DNA of 64,000 bases. It comes from Sphagnum compactum (lineage: Eukaryota; Bryophyta; Sphagnopsida; Sphagnales). The notes under the pieces were generated by a model. It was not told where the DNA came from, made no database searches, and saw only the letters and a program-made list of their open reading frames with translations. The stretch's first letter is position 1, and each line of letters begins with the position of its first letter. Shown here piece by piece: positions 26,293 to 36,459 of the stretch. A program made the position numbers and the translations under genes. The stretch spans positions 3,782,001 through 3,846,000 of the forward strand of contig OZ234504.1 in the NCBI GenBank assembly GCA_965153455.1, written 5' to 3'.

Positions 26293-26612
26293 AAATCATG
26301 TCCTTTGCAACTTGTCCTATGTAGATAAAAAATGTTCTTTAGAATTAGTTTTTGCAACTTGTCCTATGTAATTAAAAAATGTCCTTTAGAAGTAGTTTTG
26401 TCCATATTATGCATGAAGTTGGGAAACCAAGAAAAGAACATTTGATATCATTTCATCTATAGAAGTGGCATAGAAAAAACATTTTTTTGTTGCATAGGAC
26501 AAGTTGTAAAGGACATGATTTCCCATAGTGTGTTTTTTCTATGCCACTTCTATGGATGAAATGATATCAAATGTTCTTTTCTTGGTTTCTCAACTTCATG
26601 CATAATATGGAC
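26293..26612. repeat. large hairpin: 82-bp inverted repeat with nested arms
   Basis: The left arm 26400-26481 and right arm 26531-26612 are reverse complements over 82 bp with two mismatches that I can see, separated by a 49-base loop. Inside the loop, 26493-26521 is the reverse complement (one mismatch) of 26293-26321 on the outer left side. That 29-bp word is also partly duplicated directly 47 bp downstream (GCAACTTGTCCTATG at 26307 and 26354). There is no coding capacity. It is a MITE-like foldback or a rearranged inverted duplication, and if transcribed would give a long double-stranded RNA. Confidence 0.85.
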
Positions 26613-26619
26613 AACACTT

Positions 26620-28990
26620 ATTTAGAAAAGAAAAATTTGTGACTAGAAACAATTTTGAAGGCTCATATTCAAATGCAAGTATTAGTATTTCACCTCTGTA
26701 TCCATGCTAGCAAGTTCCTCCAATTTTGTAATGGTAGAAAGTCTTATTCTTCTCGCAATGGCATTTTTGTGTCACCTTTCCTTGGGATTTGTCCACATGA
26801 AGTTGCTCCTCTTCCTCTTTAATGTTTTTCACCTTTCCTCCACGTTTCTTTCATTATGCATTTGCTTTCTATTTTATGTTTGAAATTATTCATTAACAAC
26901 AACCTTTATATGAGTTCATCCTTCCATTCATTATCTGTGAGAACAAGGCATTTTAGGGTTTTAAATCTTTAAGTGTTGGTGCGGTCGAGTGGCAAAAATA
27001 TCTACAACCTATTTATTGTTGATGACTCTATTAGCAACTCACTTTTTAGTGCCACTATGAATTACAAGGGTTGTTAGCTTTTAGGTTTCGCCATCAAAGT
27101 CTACAATGTTTGATCACCGTAGGAATGACAACTCCCATCATTTAGTTCACTTAATCTTGATGCTATGCAATACTATATATATATATATCCAAATCGGTTT
27201 CAATTGTCTAAATATTGATACAATAATCTCAACCAAATTTATTTATTAAAAAGATATATAAAAATCAAATTATATTGAAGAACGGTTAATAAAAATATAT
27301 TTTGGGTCAAGATGGTTTTCTCACTTCCCAAAATCAAACAGGATCCCAATCTTTATCTAAACATATGAAATCAAATTTTTTTTCTATAAATTGTGACTCC
27401 AATGTTCTCTTGGAATGCATGTTCTCTTTTCATCTGTACTTGCTTAGATTTGGTAACCTCAATGAAATGTACTCCATTGTGCAATGAAATGTTATTATGA
27501 AAAAACTAGCTAATTGATAAATTATACTTAAGATGCATTCAAATCCAAAGTAAAAAAGCTTGAAAATATGATATCGGACCCAGATATTTAAATTGGAAAA
27601 AAATATTTTAAAAAATATTAAATTTAAATAAATAAATTTGGCCAGATATCCTTATGCGGTGGATATCACAAAAAATGGTATCCACCCAACACTGATGATT
27701 ACCATCCGCAAACATCTCATTGTTGATTTAGATCATGTGACAATAATACATCTTCTATATCAATAGAATTAAGGTTTCAAACCCTCAGCTTTTGATTACA
27801 GTGGCTCATCTCTTACCAGCTTTGCTCCTTATGCCAACTTCAAACCAGCAACAATAGTCAAAATGCAAAATGTTCCATGAAGTTCACAAAACTAAATGTT
27901 TGTTAGCTAACAAGCAATAACACTTACATTGCAAACTTCCATGAAGACTTCCCAGAAGATGACCTCAAAGTCAGTCAGTTGTTGTCAGTAGCACCTTGTG
28001 AACATTCTTCAAAATGTGGGACCAAATGAAAACTACATCTCAGTCTCTGCTCTCCTTCCCTGACGACAAACAGCCCACAGAGCCAACAAAGACTCTCCTG
28101 CCAAATTCTCAAGTCAGCTGAAATTTGCACTGAAAAAAACAGAAGTAAATTAACATATACTATATAATACAAATACACACACACACAAACACATTTGTGT
28201 GCTCTTACAGATTAATATTGGTGGACACAATTGCACTTGGAAGCAATCTGCAGACTTCCTACCTAGACATGGATATGTAGGAGAATTACATATGTAACAA
28301 CAAAAAACATTGGGTGCTCGAATCTTCAACACACTTGAGAGAGAAAGAGCTGTGTGTGTGTGTGTGTTTTTTTGGTGGCAAAATTTTGCACCGTGACAAT
28401 AACAAAATATCTAGCATAAAGGCTACAACATGAATTTTTTTTACATGCCAAAGTTGCCATATTTAGGCAGTAAACTCCAAGAGGTTCGCCCCAAAAACAA
28501 ACCAGGATTCTAAAAAAAAATTCTACTAAACCTATCTGACCTCTACCCAAATTTGGCTCATTCCTCTTGTGGATATTTGGGGAGTCCACCCTGCAATTGT
28601 CCTGGGTGCAGGTTGGTTGTTCAACACACAGATTAAGTAACCTAGATTTTGTGTAGATCTGGAAACTATTACTACTACTACTGCTAGTACTAATATTAGT
28701 AGTATACAGTGTAATCTACTGTGTCAATCTATTGCAGTTTGTACATTTTTTTACAGGAGCTAATTGCAGGCACAATGTGCTTTGAATCTCTCCAACTCAA
28801 AATGGAAAAAGCAACATGAGTGTTAACTTAGGTTTTTTGCAGAATCGACTTAACAAAGTTGGCTTCAAAAACTCAAGTTCAGACTCAGAGAATGAGATCA
28901 CTAGATGCACGCCAAGGAGGAGGCAACTAGAGTGGGATGTGTTGTTGACCCATTTGATCCGATTGTTGATCCATGACTTGCAGTGTATTA
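26620..28990. other. intergenic DNA downstream of the F-box gene
   Basis: No gene is recognised. It contains a short TA microsatellite (about 27172-27187), a CA run (about 28174-28193) and a TG run (about 28351-28367). The part nearest 29 kb is probably the 3' untranslated region and terminator region of the minus-strand F-box gene. I could not place a polyadenylation site with confidence. Confidence 0.4.
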
Positions 28991-29009
28991 ATATATCATT
29001 CAAGGCCCT

Positions 29010-30299
29010 TTAAACTTCCACTACGCATGCAAATTGTGGTACTCCAAGAAAGCCTTTGTGTCCCATAATTTCTTCCCATGCAGTGCATAAAGACTTGGTG
29101 CAGCTGCATAATCTTCTGCTGGCAGAAGTCTCGTTATTCACCATCTCCACCTGCTGCTGCTGCTGCTGCTGCTGAGCTACAGCTGCAGTTGTTGGAGCTT
29201 TGTACATAAAAGTTTTGAATGCACCTTGATCCTTGCTATCTTTTGATGAGCAGCATCCAGTAAGAACAACAAGACAGTCGTTGACAGAGAGAAGAGTGGT
29301 GTGATCCACAGTGTAGAGTGCTCCGGACAGTACTGCAGAGACGCCATCATGAGCTGAGGAATTCGTGCAGGACGGAGTGTTGTCGGACGCCGCCATAGCA
29401 TCCCACATTCCTTCGATTCTCGTCCAGGAATTTTTTTCGGGATCGTACATGTCAGAGCTCTTCACAAACTGGCCTTGAGAATGAGTGGAGTAGCCGCTGA
29501 TGACGTAAAACTTCCCATTCAGAGCTACGCCTGTGGACTCGTCTCTCTCTTGGCTCATCCTAGGAAGAGTTCTCCACTCGTTCTTTTCCAGACTGTAAAC
29601 CTCTGCAGTCGCGAGACCTGATTTCTTGTTGTCGTGTCCACCTGCTACGAAGACGTGACTGTTAAGAGCTCCACAAGCGAAAGAAGATCTGGTGCTCGGC
29701 ATGTCTGCTCCTCTGTGCCACGATTGTGAAGTGAAATTGTAAACGTAGACGGATCTCAGAGTCTCCCAAGTTGCGGGATCCCATCCTCCCAGGACTACCA
29801 AATCTCTATTCGCGGCTACTAGGCGGCAGAAGAGAGGAAGACCGTGAGGATATTGAGGAATGTGAGGAAGACGCTCCCATGTTCTTTGCCGCGTGTTGAA
29901 CACACTGACGCCAAAGATGGGCTGAGCAGCCGCTGCCAGAGTACTACTCCGTGTCACTGCTGCCGAGGGACAAGAAGCAGCTGCTGTTCCTCCTCCTGGA
30001 GAAGCTACTGCTGCACTAGTCGTCTTCTGGTTTTGTTGCAGAGCTTGAACCGTGCACACAAATTGCATTGTCGTCCCTTCCCGCTTGCGCTCCTCGTAAT
30101 ACTGCGGGCTATTCACAAGCTGACGCCACTTACGCGACACCCGTTGCAGCTGCGCGTGAGCTTGCACAGGAATCCGCAGCAAGCACTGGAGTGCGACGTC
30201 ATTTGGAAGACCCGGAATCAGCTCCTCCTGATCACCAACTTGTTTATACACCATCAATTCTTTCCTCTGTTTCTTGTGTCTCACACTCTCACAACCCAT
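29010..30299 (-). CDS. F-box/kelch-repeat protein (KMD/At1g80440-like)
   Basis: This is an intact single-exon gene of 429 codons. The F-box (residues about 27-70, ELIPGLPNDVALQCLLRIP) would bind SKP1 in an SCF ubiquitin ligase. After a low-complexity Ala/Ser/Thr linker (about 90-127) comes a kelch propeller, with LVVLGGWDPATWETL, HVFVAGGHDNKK and FYVISGY marking successive blades (about 130-310). Domain order and motif wording match the plant KISS ME DEADLY-type F-box/kelch family. In Arabidopsis, members degrade type-B response regulators and phenylalanine ammonia-lyase; that role here is inferred by homology only. A run of eight Gln codons (29151-29174) lies in the variable C-terminal part. 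The start is supported by ACCATGG around 30299; Met16 is a weaker alternative. Plus-strand frames over it are shadows. Confidence 0.9.
   Translation of the reverse strand: MGCESVRHKKQRKELMVYKQVGDQEELIPGLPNDVALQCLLRIPVQAHAQLQRVSRKWRQLVNSPQYYEERKREGTTMQFVCTVQALQQNQKTTSAAVASPGGGTAAASCPSAAVTRSSTLAAAAQPIFGVSVFNTRQRTWERLPHIPQYPHGLPLFCRLVAANRDLVVLGGWDPATWETLRSVYVYNFTSQSWHRGADMPSTRSSFACGALNSHVFVAGGHDNKKSGLATAEVYSLEKNEWRTLPRMSQERDESTGVALNGKFYVISGYSTHSQGQFVKSSDMYDPEKNSWTRIEGMWDAMAASDNTPSCTNSSAHDGVSAVLSGALYTVDHTTLLSVNDCLVVLTGCCSSKDSKDQGAFKTFMYKAPTTAAVAQQQQQQQQVEMVNNETSASRRLCSCTKSLCTAWEEIMGHKGFLGVPQFACVVEV
29151..29174 (-). repeat. (CAG)8 polyglutamine repeat in the F-box gene
   Basis: Eight uninterrupted CAG codons on the coding strand encode Gln8 near residue 380, between the kelch region and the C-terminal tail. 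Because the repeat is a pure single codon, it is likely to vary in length between individuals. Confidence 0.9.
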
Positions 30300-31290
30300 G
30301 GTCCGCAGTTCTCTAGCAAAATCGATAACTTCTAACGACAGGAAATCTAATTGTGCAAGAGATCAATTACGAAATCATAAGGCGAGATTAACCGCAACAA
30401 TAGACACAGCAAAATTATTTCCAAAGTACCGCCGGCTCTCAAAAATCTCTACTGCTGCAACCCAAGTCCAGAAGATTGATTTCAAAACTAGAAACTGGGC
30501 TAGACATAAGAATTCTTGATATTCCCAGCTGCAGAACTCTAGAAACACCCACATGAAAAAAGTAGAAAAAAACCAGAATCGTTTTATATTCTTGGCTACC
30601 TACCTAATGGAACTTATCATAAAAATCTGATGATTTGGATTTCATTTTTTCTTCAAAATCTGGTGAATTTGGGTCATTTTTTTCTGTGAAGTATCCTTTG
30701 TATAGGTCGAAATCATTTTTTTTGCAGGTTGAAATTTCGCCTAGCAAAAAAGACACTGCAACTCCTACTCATGAGGTGCAGTACAGCGGAAAAAAAAAGT
30801 GGAAAAAAACAAAGTTTGGCAGGGAATTAGGAAGGTGATAGGCTTTAAGAGTGGAGAAAGCGCCGAGAAACTGGAAGACCATAGGGTCCTCTCCTCCCAC
30901 CCCCACAAGCTCTCGAAGGCTGTGACAACAGGCAATTAAGAAACAAGACAAACAAACCATGCGAATGGTTGATTTGCTATGACCGGCTCTAAACTTCCAG
31001 ACAGAAAAGACTGGCGAGTCAGTCAGTCGTACGTCTTTTTCTGTGACCTTCCAATGAATTCATACAAGTCTCGTCGCCGTCTCTGAACAATGTCTCTGCA
31101 GCCTCTAACCAACCAAATTAGCTTTTCAACAGGTCGCGTCCGGAACACAAATTTCTAGAGCGTGTTTTTTTTTCCTTGGTACATGGAATTCTACTGTGTT
31201 TTATTTTGAAAAGTAAGGAAAACACAGCGCCGGAACTGTGAGTTTGGTTTCGTACACAGGGTGAGATTAAAAAAAAACCTGCAAAACAGT
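30300..31290. promoter_or_regulatory. 5' flank of the F-box/kelch gene
   Basis: This is the non-coding sequence upstream (minus-strand sense) of the F-box gene, and would hold its 5' untranslated region and promoter. I see no clear TATA box or named operator that I could defend. A/T runs at 30740-30810 break up all frames. Confidence 0.4.
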
Positions 31291-31576
31291 ACATTAGCAT
31301 TCTGAGGGGAGGCGGTAAACTCAGAAAACCATCAATTTTGGTGGTAAACTGAGTTTCATCCTGTCTTTCCTTTTTCCTGAGCGCCTTCACTGCTGCTACA
31401 TATATTTTCACTGACCCTACCTGTGCAACTAGTCTAATTAGTCTCGAACCTTGTGTATTAAATGCTGAGTTTCAGCAATTCATACTGACATTTAATAAAA
31501 TTTCCTTACTTTGCGGATACCATTGAAAGAGGGGATAAAGGGTGAAAGGAGGCTGAAAAACAGGGTGAAGACCGGG
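31290..31576. repeat. dispersed direct repeat, copy A
   Basis: About 280 bp is repeated at 34148-34410 in the same orientation. Shared anchors include AACTGAGTTTCATCCT, TCTCGAACCTTGTG, ATTTAATAAAATTTCC and GTGAAAGGAGGCTGAAA. The copies differ by substitutions and small indels. Copy A lies in the upstream flank of the F-box gene. Confidence 0.8.
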
Positions 31577-31614
31577 TTACTTTACTGTTAAGTCTAACGT
31601 CCAAACTAGTGTGC

Positions 31615-32075
31615 GCAAGTTCTTGGATCTCAGCACCTTACGGTCGAGGATATAGGTTAGGTTCTAGAGTCTTCAAATCAGAGGTTCCAAGTTTTGTTGG
31701 AACCATCATCGTTAGAAAGCATTTTTTATTTTCCTTTGGTAGAGTGAAATTTTAGAGTGTTTAAATTTTTCTCACAGCCTCCAGATCAGTAAGGGCAGGT
31801 TCTTGGATCTCAGCACATTAACCTTAACGTCAAGGTTAGGTTTTAAGGTCTTTCGATAAGACTTTCCAAGTTTTCTTGGAACCATCATTATTAGAGCGTG
31901 TTTGTTTTCTTCGGTATAGGGAAATTTTAGAGTGTTTTAATTTTTCTAATTAATTTTTCTAATTAATTGGCAGGTTCTTGGATCTGGACATGTTAAGGTT
32001 GAAGTTATAGGTAGGGTCCTAATGTCTTCAAATCAAAGCTTTAAATTTTTTTTGGAATCACCATTGGAACTTAAG
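31615..32075. repeat. three-copy tandem repeat, period 175-180 bp
   Basis: The anchor GGTTCTTGGATCT (AGTTCTTGGATCT in the first copy) recurs with TCTTGG at 31621, 31801 and 31976. Each is followed by a TAAGGTT/TAGGTT stretch, CTTCAAATCA or an equivalent, a CCAAGTTTT/TTGGAACCATCAT block, and then GAAATTTTAGAGTGTTT (the last part is missing from the third copy). The third copy is the most diverged and is preceded by a short TTTTTCTAATTAA duplication. Confidence 0.8.
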
Positions 32076-32079
32076 TAAA

Positions 32080-33570
32080 GAATTTAGTTATTTTCAAAAT
32101 TGAACTAGAACTTGAATGGAGGTGCTGCCCCATTTGAAAGAGGTTAAAATTTTTGGGTGCACAAATATAATTTACAAAAAAAATACTATGCTTGACCTTA
32201 CATTTTATTATTTGTACATAATTAATATTATATAATCTTTATTTTGAATTGTGTGTACTGGTTGAACAAACTAATATATATATATATATTTATTTATTTA
32301 TTTATTTAGGCGGGTTTAGTTGTGTGTAATGAAGATGGAGTCAGACCTTGTTTTAAATCAAACTAACTTTAAATGCTTTGTGAGTATGACTAGACTTGGA
32401 GGGTTTAAAAATTCAATGACCCAATCTCAAGGTTAGACCAATGATTTCATAAAAAAACAAAACAAGAGTTAGAATTGTGATTGAAAGTTCCTTTTGAAAT
32501 TGAGAATCGGGCAAAATCAGTTGAAATGTATGTTGAGTGATTCTTTACTTTTATGAATACCCTTTAATTTTGATTCTAAAAAATAATTAAAAATAGTTTG
32601 AGTTTGACACATAAAAGGAACCCTTTAATCTAGTTCTGTGTGGGGGGTTTTTTTCTCTTTTTCTCTAAATATTCTAGTTTTCATAATCAGACCTAGTTCT
32701 GGGAAACCTAGACTAAAACTAACTAAAACTAACAATTAATTGTCAATTAAGCTCCAATTAGCCATCGATTCGATTCGATTTTAGTTCTTTGAAAATTCCT
32801 CGACCCCCGATAAAAATGCATTAGGACTTTTGTTGTTTTTGGTAGTCATTACCAATTTGGAATGTGAAATTAGAAGACACATTTGCTGTTTTAGGGTACA
32901 TTCAACATTAAAGTGTTCACATATTTTATTTGCATAACACATAATAACATTGTTTAATCAACATTTGCAAAAACAAGGTCTATATACAATTTAATTCAAG
33001 GTCTGATTCCATATAGTTTCTTTTCAATGCCAACTTGCAAAAGGCGCACAATGATGAAGATGATTACTGATGTTTACCTCCATCAACACCTACATTCATG
33101 AATACAAAAATATTTAAAACCTTGGTAATATTAATAAAACCCTCACTCTGAAAGCATTACTGAGCTTAAAAATTGATGTGATTTTTTATTAAATTTTTTT
33201 TCATGATACTTGATACAATGGGTATCCGCAAGGTATCATAGGGGATAGTCTAAAGTCTAGACCAGTGTTGTGCGGGTATTGATTTTAAAGAGAATATATG
33301 ATCCTAGGTATTCTATATGTTTTGAGTTTTAAAAAATTAATTCAGAATCTCTGGGTAGGATTTAATTTGTTTTTTCCAACTCATAGCAGTAATCAGGTAT
33401 ATAGAGTTTAAGATTCTGGGTATGGTAAAGATTTAAGATTATTATTTCAAGAGAAATTATGCACCAAAGAAATCGAAGCACCAAAAAAAGTAGAAATGCA
33501 TTTTTACTTATTAAAAACATGATAACCAGGTGATACCCGTTAGATATCATGGTTACAAATTGTTTTACAA
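32080..33570. other. AT-rich intergenic DNA
   Basis: No gene is recognised. It includes a short TA run with TTTA repeats at about 32273-32308. Confidence 0.5.
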
Positions 33571-33576
33571 AGTAAT

Positions 33577-33641
33577 GCCAGGCATTTCAAAAAGTGAAAC
33601 GCCCATCTCTGTCAGCATTTTTTGCTTTTTGAAATGCTGGC
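33577..33641. repeat. short hairpin, about 17-bp stem
   Basis: GCCAGGCATTTCAAAAAG (33577-33594) pairs with CTTTTTGAAATGCTGGC (33625-33641) with one bulged base, around a loop of about 30 bases. It could be the core of a small foldback element. There is no evidence of transcription. Confidence 0.6.
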
Positions 33642-33714
33642 TTGCTCCTCACAACAAATTACTGAATATAAGGCACCCTCCATTTTCACTACCAAAAAAA
33701 TGCAAAGTGTTTTA

Positions 33715-33715
<1 letters not shown>

Positions 33716-33746
<31 letters not shown>
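33716..33746. repeat. (AT)n microsatellite
   Basis: About fifteen uninterrupted AT units. A second short AT run is at about 33840-33852. Confidence 0.95.
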
Positions 33747-33749
<3 letters not shown>

Positions 33750-33871
33750 GAAATTACATATTTCCAAAATTTTGCAGATTTTACTGGAGTATAATGTCTC
33801 TGGGGGCAGATTAAGAACAAACCGGAGTGGTCTGCATCGTATATATATATATAGAAAATGAGTCTGGCAGA

Positions 33872-33896
33872 GGGGGGGGGGGGGGGCGGGGGGGGG
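33872..33896. repeat. poly-G tract
   Basis: Twenty-five bases of G broken by a single C at 33887. Length is likely unstable, and sequencing through it is unreliable. Confidence 0.9.
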
Positions 33897-34147
33897 TCTG
33901 AAAAGAGTCCTGGAAGATCCCCACCAACCACTCAAAGTGCCTTCCAAAGCTATGGAAGATACTTCTTTCAATCTCTATCTTTCTCAAATTTTCTTTTATA
34001 TATTCCCTTTTCTCTGGCTCAACAAAAGAAGGATCTCTCGCATCTGGGCGCACTAAGAGCAAAGTAAAAAGTTGTAGTACGGGAGGTTCCCGTACGAGTG
34101 GGCGGTTCTCCTAATGGAAGGCAACTTGCGGTTGTGAATTTGGTTGA

Positions 34148-34410
34148 GCGCATTCTGGGGAGGGAAATTCAGAAAACCATCCCCTTTTTCAGTAAACTGA
34201 GTTTCATCCTATCTTTAGTTTTTCCTCAGCGCCTCCACTGATGCTACCTATATATTTTCACTCTTCCTACCTGTTCAACTGATATAATTACTCTCGAACC
34301 TTGTGCATTAAATGCGTTCATACTGAGATTTAATAAAATTTCCTTACTTTGTGGATACCACTGAAAGAGGGATAATGGGTGAAAGGAGGCTGAAAGATAG
34401 GGTAAAGATC
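34148..34410. repeat. dispersed direct repeat, copy B
   Basis: Second copy of the segment at 31290-31576, about 2.85 kb away in the same orientation, with the same ordered anchors (TTCAGAAAACCATC, AACTGAGTTTCATCCT, TCTCGAACCTTGTG, GTGAAAGGAGGCTGAAA). Weaker similarity may extend further left (34125-34148 against 31226-31250). Confidence 0.8.
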
Positions 34411-34865
34411 GATAACTCGACTATATGGGTTAGTTGCTTGATCCTCTTCTTTTACATGGTCTAAGTGATGGACTTTTAAGGTCAGTTTCCATGTGGCTCA
34501 CTGCACAAGTATTTATTATCCGGTAAACTGTGGGACATAGGATGATTCATATTAATTAGTTCATGTGTGCTATCACACTTCTTGTTTCCTTTTTTTTGAA
34601 GGAGCCACATTGATTGGCCCATCATCAATTTTTGGAAACATTAGGCGTTCCCCAATAAAAGCACCTCTTTAGACCTCTGTCTCAAAATGGAAACAAATGG
34701 TGCTCCACTATGGCTGACCTATGGCATTCTCTTGTCATGGTGAAAAGGTGTTCAAAAATTTGCATGAGATTTGACTGTTTTGTTGAAATGACGTTTGATC
34801 CTAAACGTGATAGGGGACGCTTAACCCTAAACGTCAGAGGGTACGTCAGAGGTGTTTGGTACACT

Positions 34866-35400
34866 TGGTTTGTTATTAGTAGTGTTCCATCTAATAGCAA
34901 TCTCTGTTTTAGTTTTATGAGTGTGGTTGGAAAAAGGTAAATAACTAAACTTAGATGTGAGAAATAATTTTGCAGGGTCACGTATTGAAGACCACTGTTG
35001 AGATGCTCTAAGAGCACGCAGGGGTGCACGGTATGTGATCTGCATAGTAAAATTGGATGATGAAAGTCCATTGTGTGCCGGGTTTGGCTCAGGAAAATGG
35101 TTTTGGCTCTGCATAATTGTGCACATTGCCATGGCTGGTAAATGGCGCAGCAGCCCTGTGCACCTGCAAAAAAGAGTGTAATAAATATGATCTAACTGCT
35201 GCTCATTGTCTCTGATTGGCCCAAATCATAATGATTCGTCCGGGTGGTTTGCTATTAGTAGTCAGTCCCCCACCTATTTGCTGTCCCAGTTTCAGTTTGA
35301 TGGGTAGGGTTGCAAAAGAGTACATAACTAAACTTGGATGTGAAAAATATTTTTGAAGGGTCACATACTGAACACCACTGGAGATGCTCGAAGAACATCT
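34866..35400. repeat. direct duplication, offset 379 bp
   Basis: The block at 34866-35018 (TGGTTTGTTATTAGTAGT ... TAACTAAACTTAGATGTGA ... GAGATGCTCTAAGA) recurs at 35245-35398 with the same order of anchors and many substitutions. Both copies contain AGGGTCAC, then GAA/ACACCACTG. There is no coding potential. Confidence 0.75.
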
Positions 35401-36400
35401 GGAGGCTATAGGGCAAGATGCTGTTCCATGTGATAAGATAAATAAATAAATAAAGGATAAGAGGTTTTATCACATAACTTGTGCTCCCATGATTCATATG
35501 ACAAGTGAAACTCCCAGAACCAAAAACCAAAAGTGGAACCAGCAGATGATCACTCTCTCACCTGCGACAAAGCCTAAAATAAAACTTGGAAAGACACCCA
35601 AACAGCTAAATTTACAGTTTGGGCACACTTAAACACACGTGAAACACTGAGTCACAAAAATGAAATTCGAACAAGATTTCCATTGCACTAAAACTTGACA
35701 TTCTAGAAGGGGGCTACATACAAACAGGATCAAAGAAAGCTTTGGATAGCCTTTCTCATCTGTTGACTCATTACGGGCCCTAAACTTCTTAAGGGTACCC
35801 ATCAGTCTTATGTTGCAGCTGCCTGCAGAGAAACACACTCCCACCACCTTAAAGCCTTGGAAAGGAAACAAAAGTAAAGGACATAGTTTATACCACACTT
35901 TCCATGCAAAGAAGAGTACTGAAAGACAAGACATAGTTTGAGCACATGGAGCTTCCCATACTCCCTGGCACGGCCACATTCCCAATGTTCTTAGGCAAGC
36001 CTTCAAATGTTCTTTCATATGATATTATTGTAATGTTGTGGGTAACACAGAATGTTCTTGACAAGTTATTAAGACAGACAGTTGTGCCTCTGGTGGCCTT
36101 TTTGTTGGATGACTTGTTGACTGAGCTCAATTATGCTCTTTCAACATGTGCTAGGAAGCAAAATCTCATACCTAGTCTTCACCAGTCATTCGTCTTTTGG
36201 TGAAAATTTGTCAATTGACACTACTAATTTTCTTTTCTTTTCGCAAAAATTCCTTTTTCTCACTAAAAAGTCACCAAATTTTGCCCAAATGCTTTTTGGT
36301 GGGGGGACAGGGGAGGCGGGAGCTCTAGGTTATTGTTTTAACGGTCCTCTACAAAAGTGTTGCCAATTATGTTGAAATCTGTCTAAGGATCCTTCCCACT
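35400..36400. other. intergenic DNA, no gene recognised
   Basis: Short frames on both strands have no recognisable domain. A small AAATA/AATA run lies at about 35440-35455. Confidence 0.5.
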
Positions 36401-36459
36401 CTAATTGCAATACAAAATTGAGACAAAACAGGATTTGCCCCTTCTCCCCTGCATTCAAC

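Noticed and set aside
29844-30335. 163-codon plus-strand frame over the F-box gene
   Set aside because: It is the antisense shadow of a conserved coding exon and has no domain of its own.
33577-33641. MicroRNA precursor
   Set aside because: The stem is short with a large loop and no conserved mature sequence is recognised; kept only as a hairpin.
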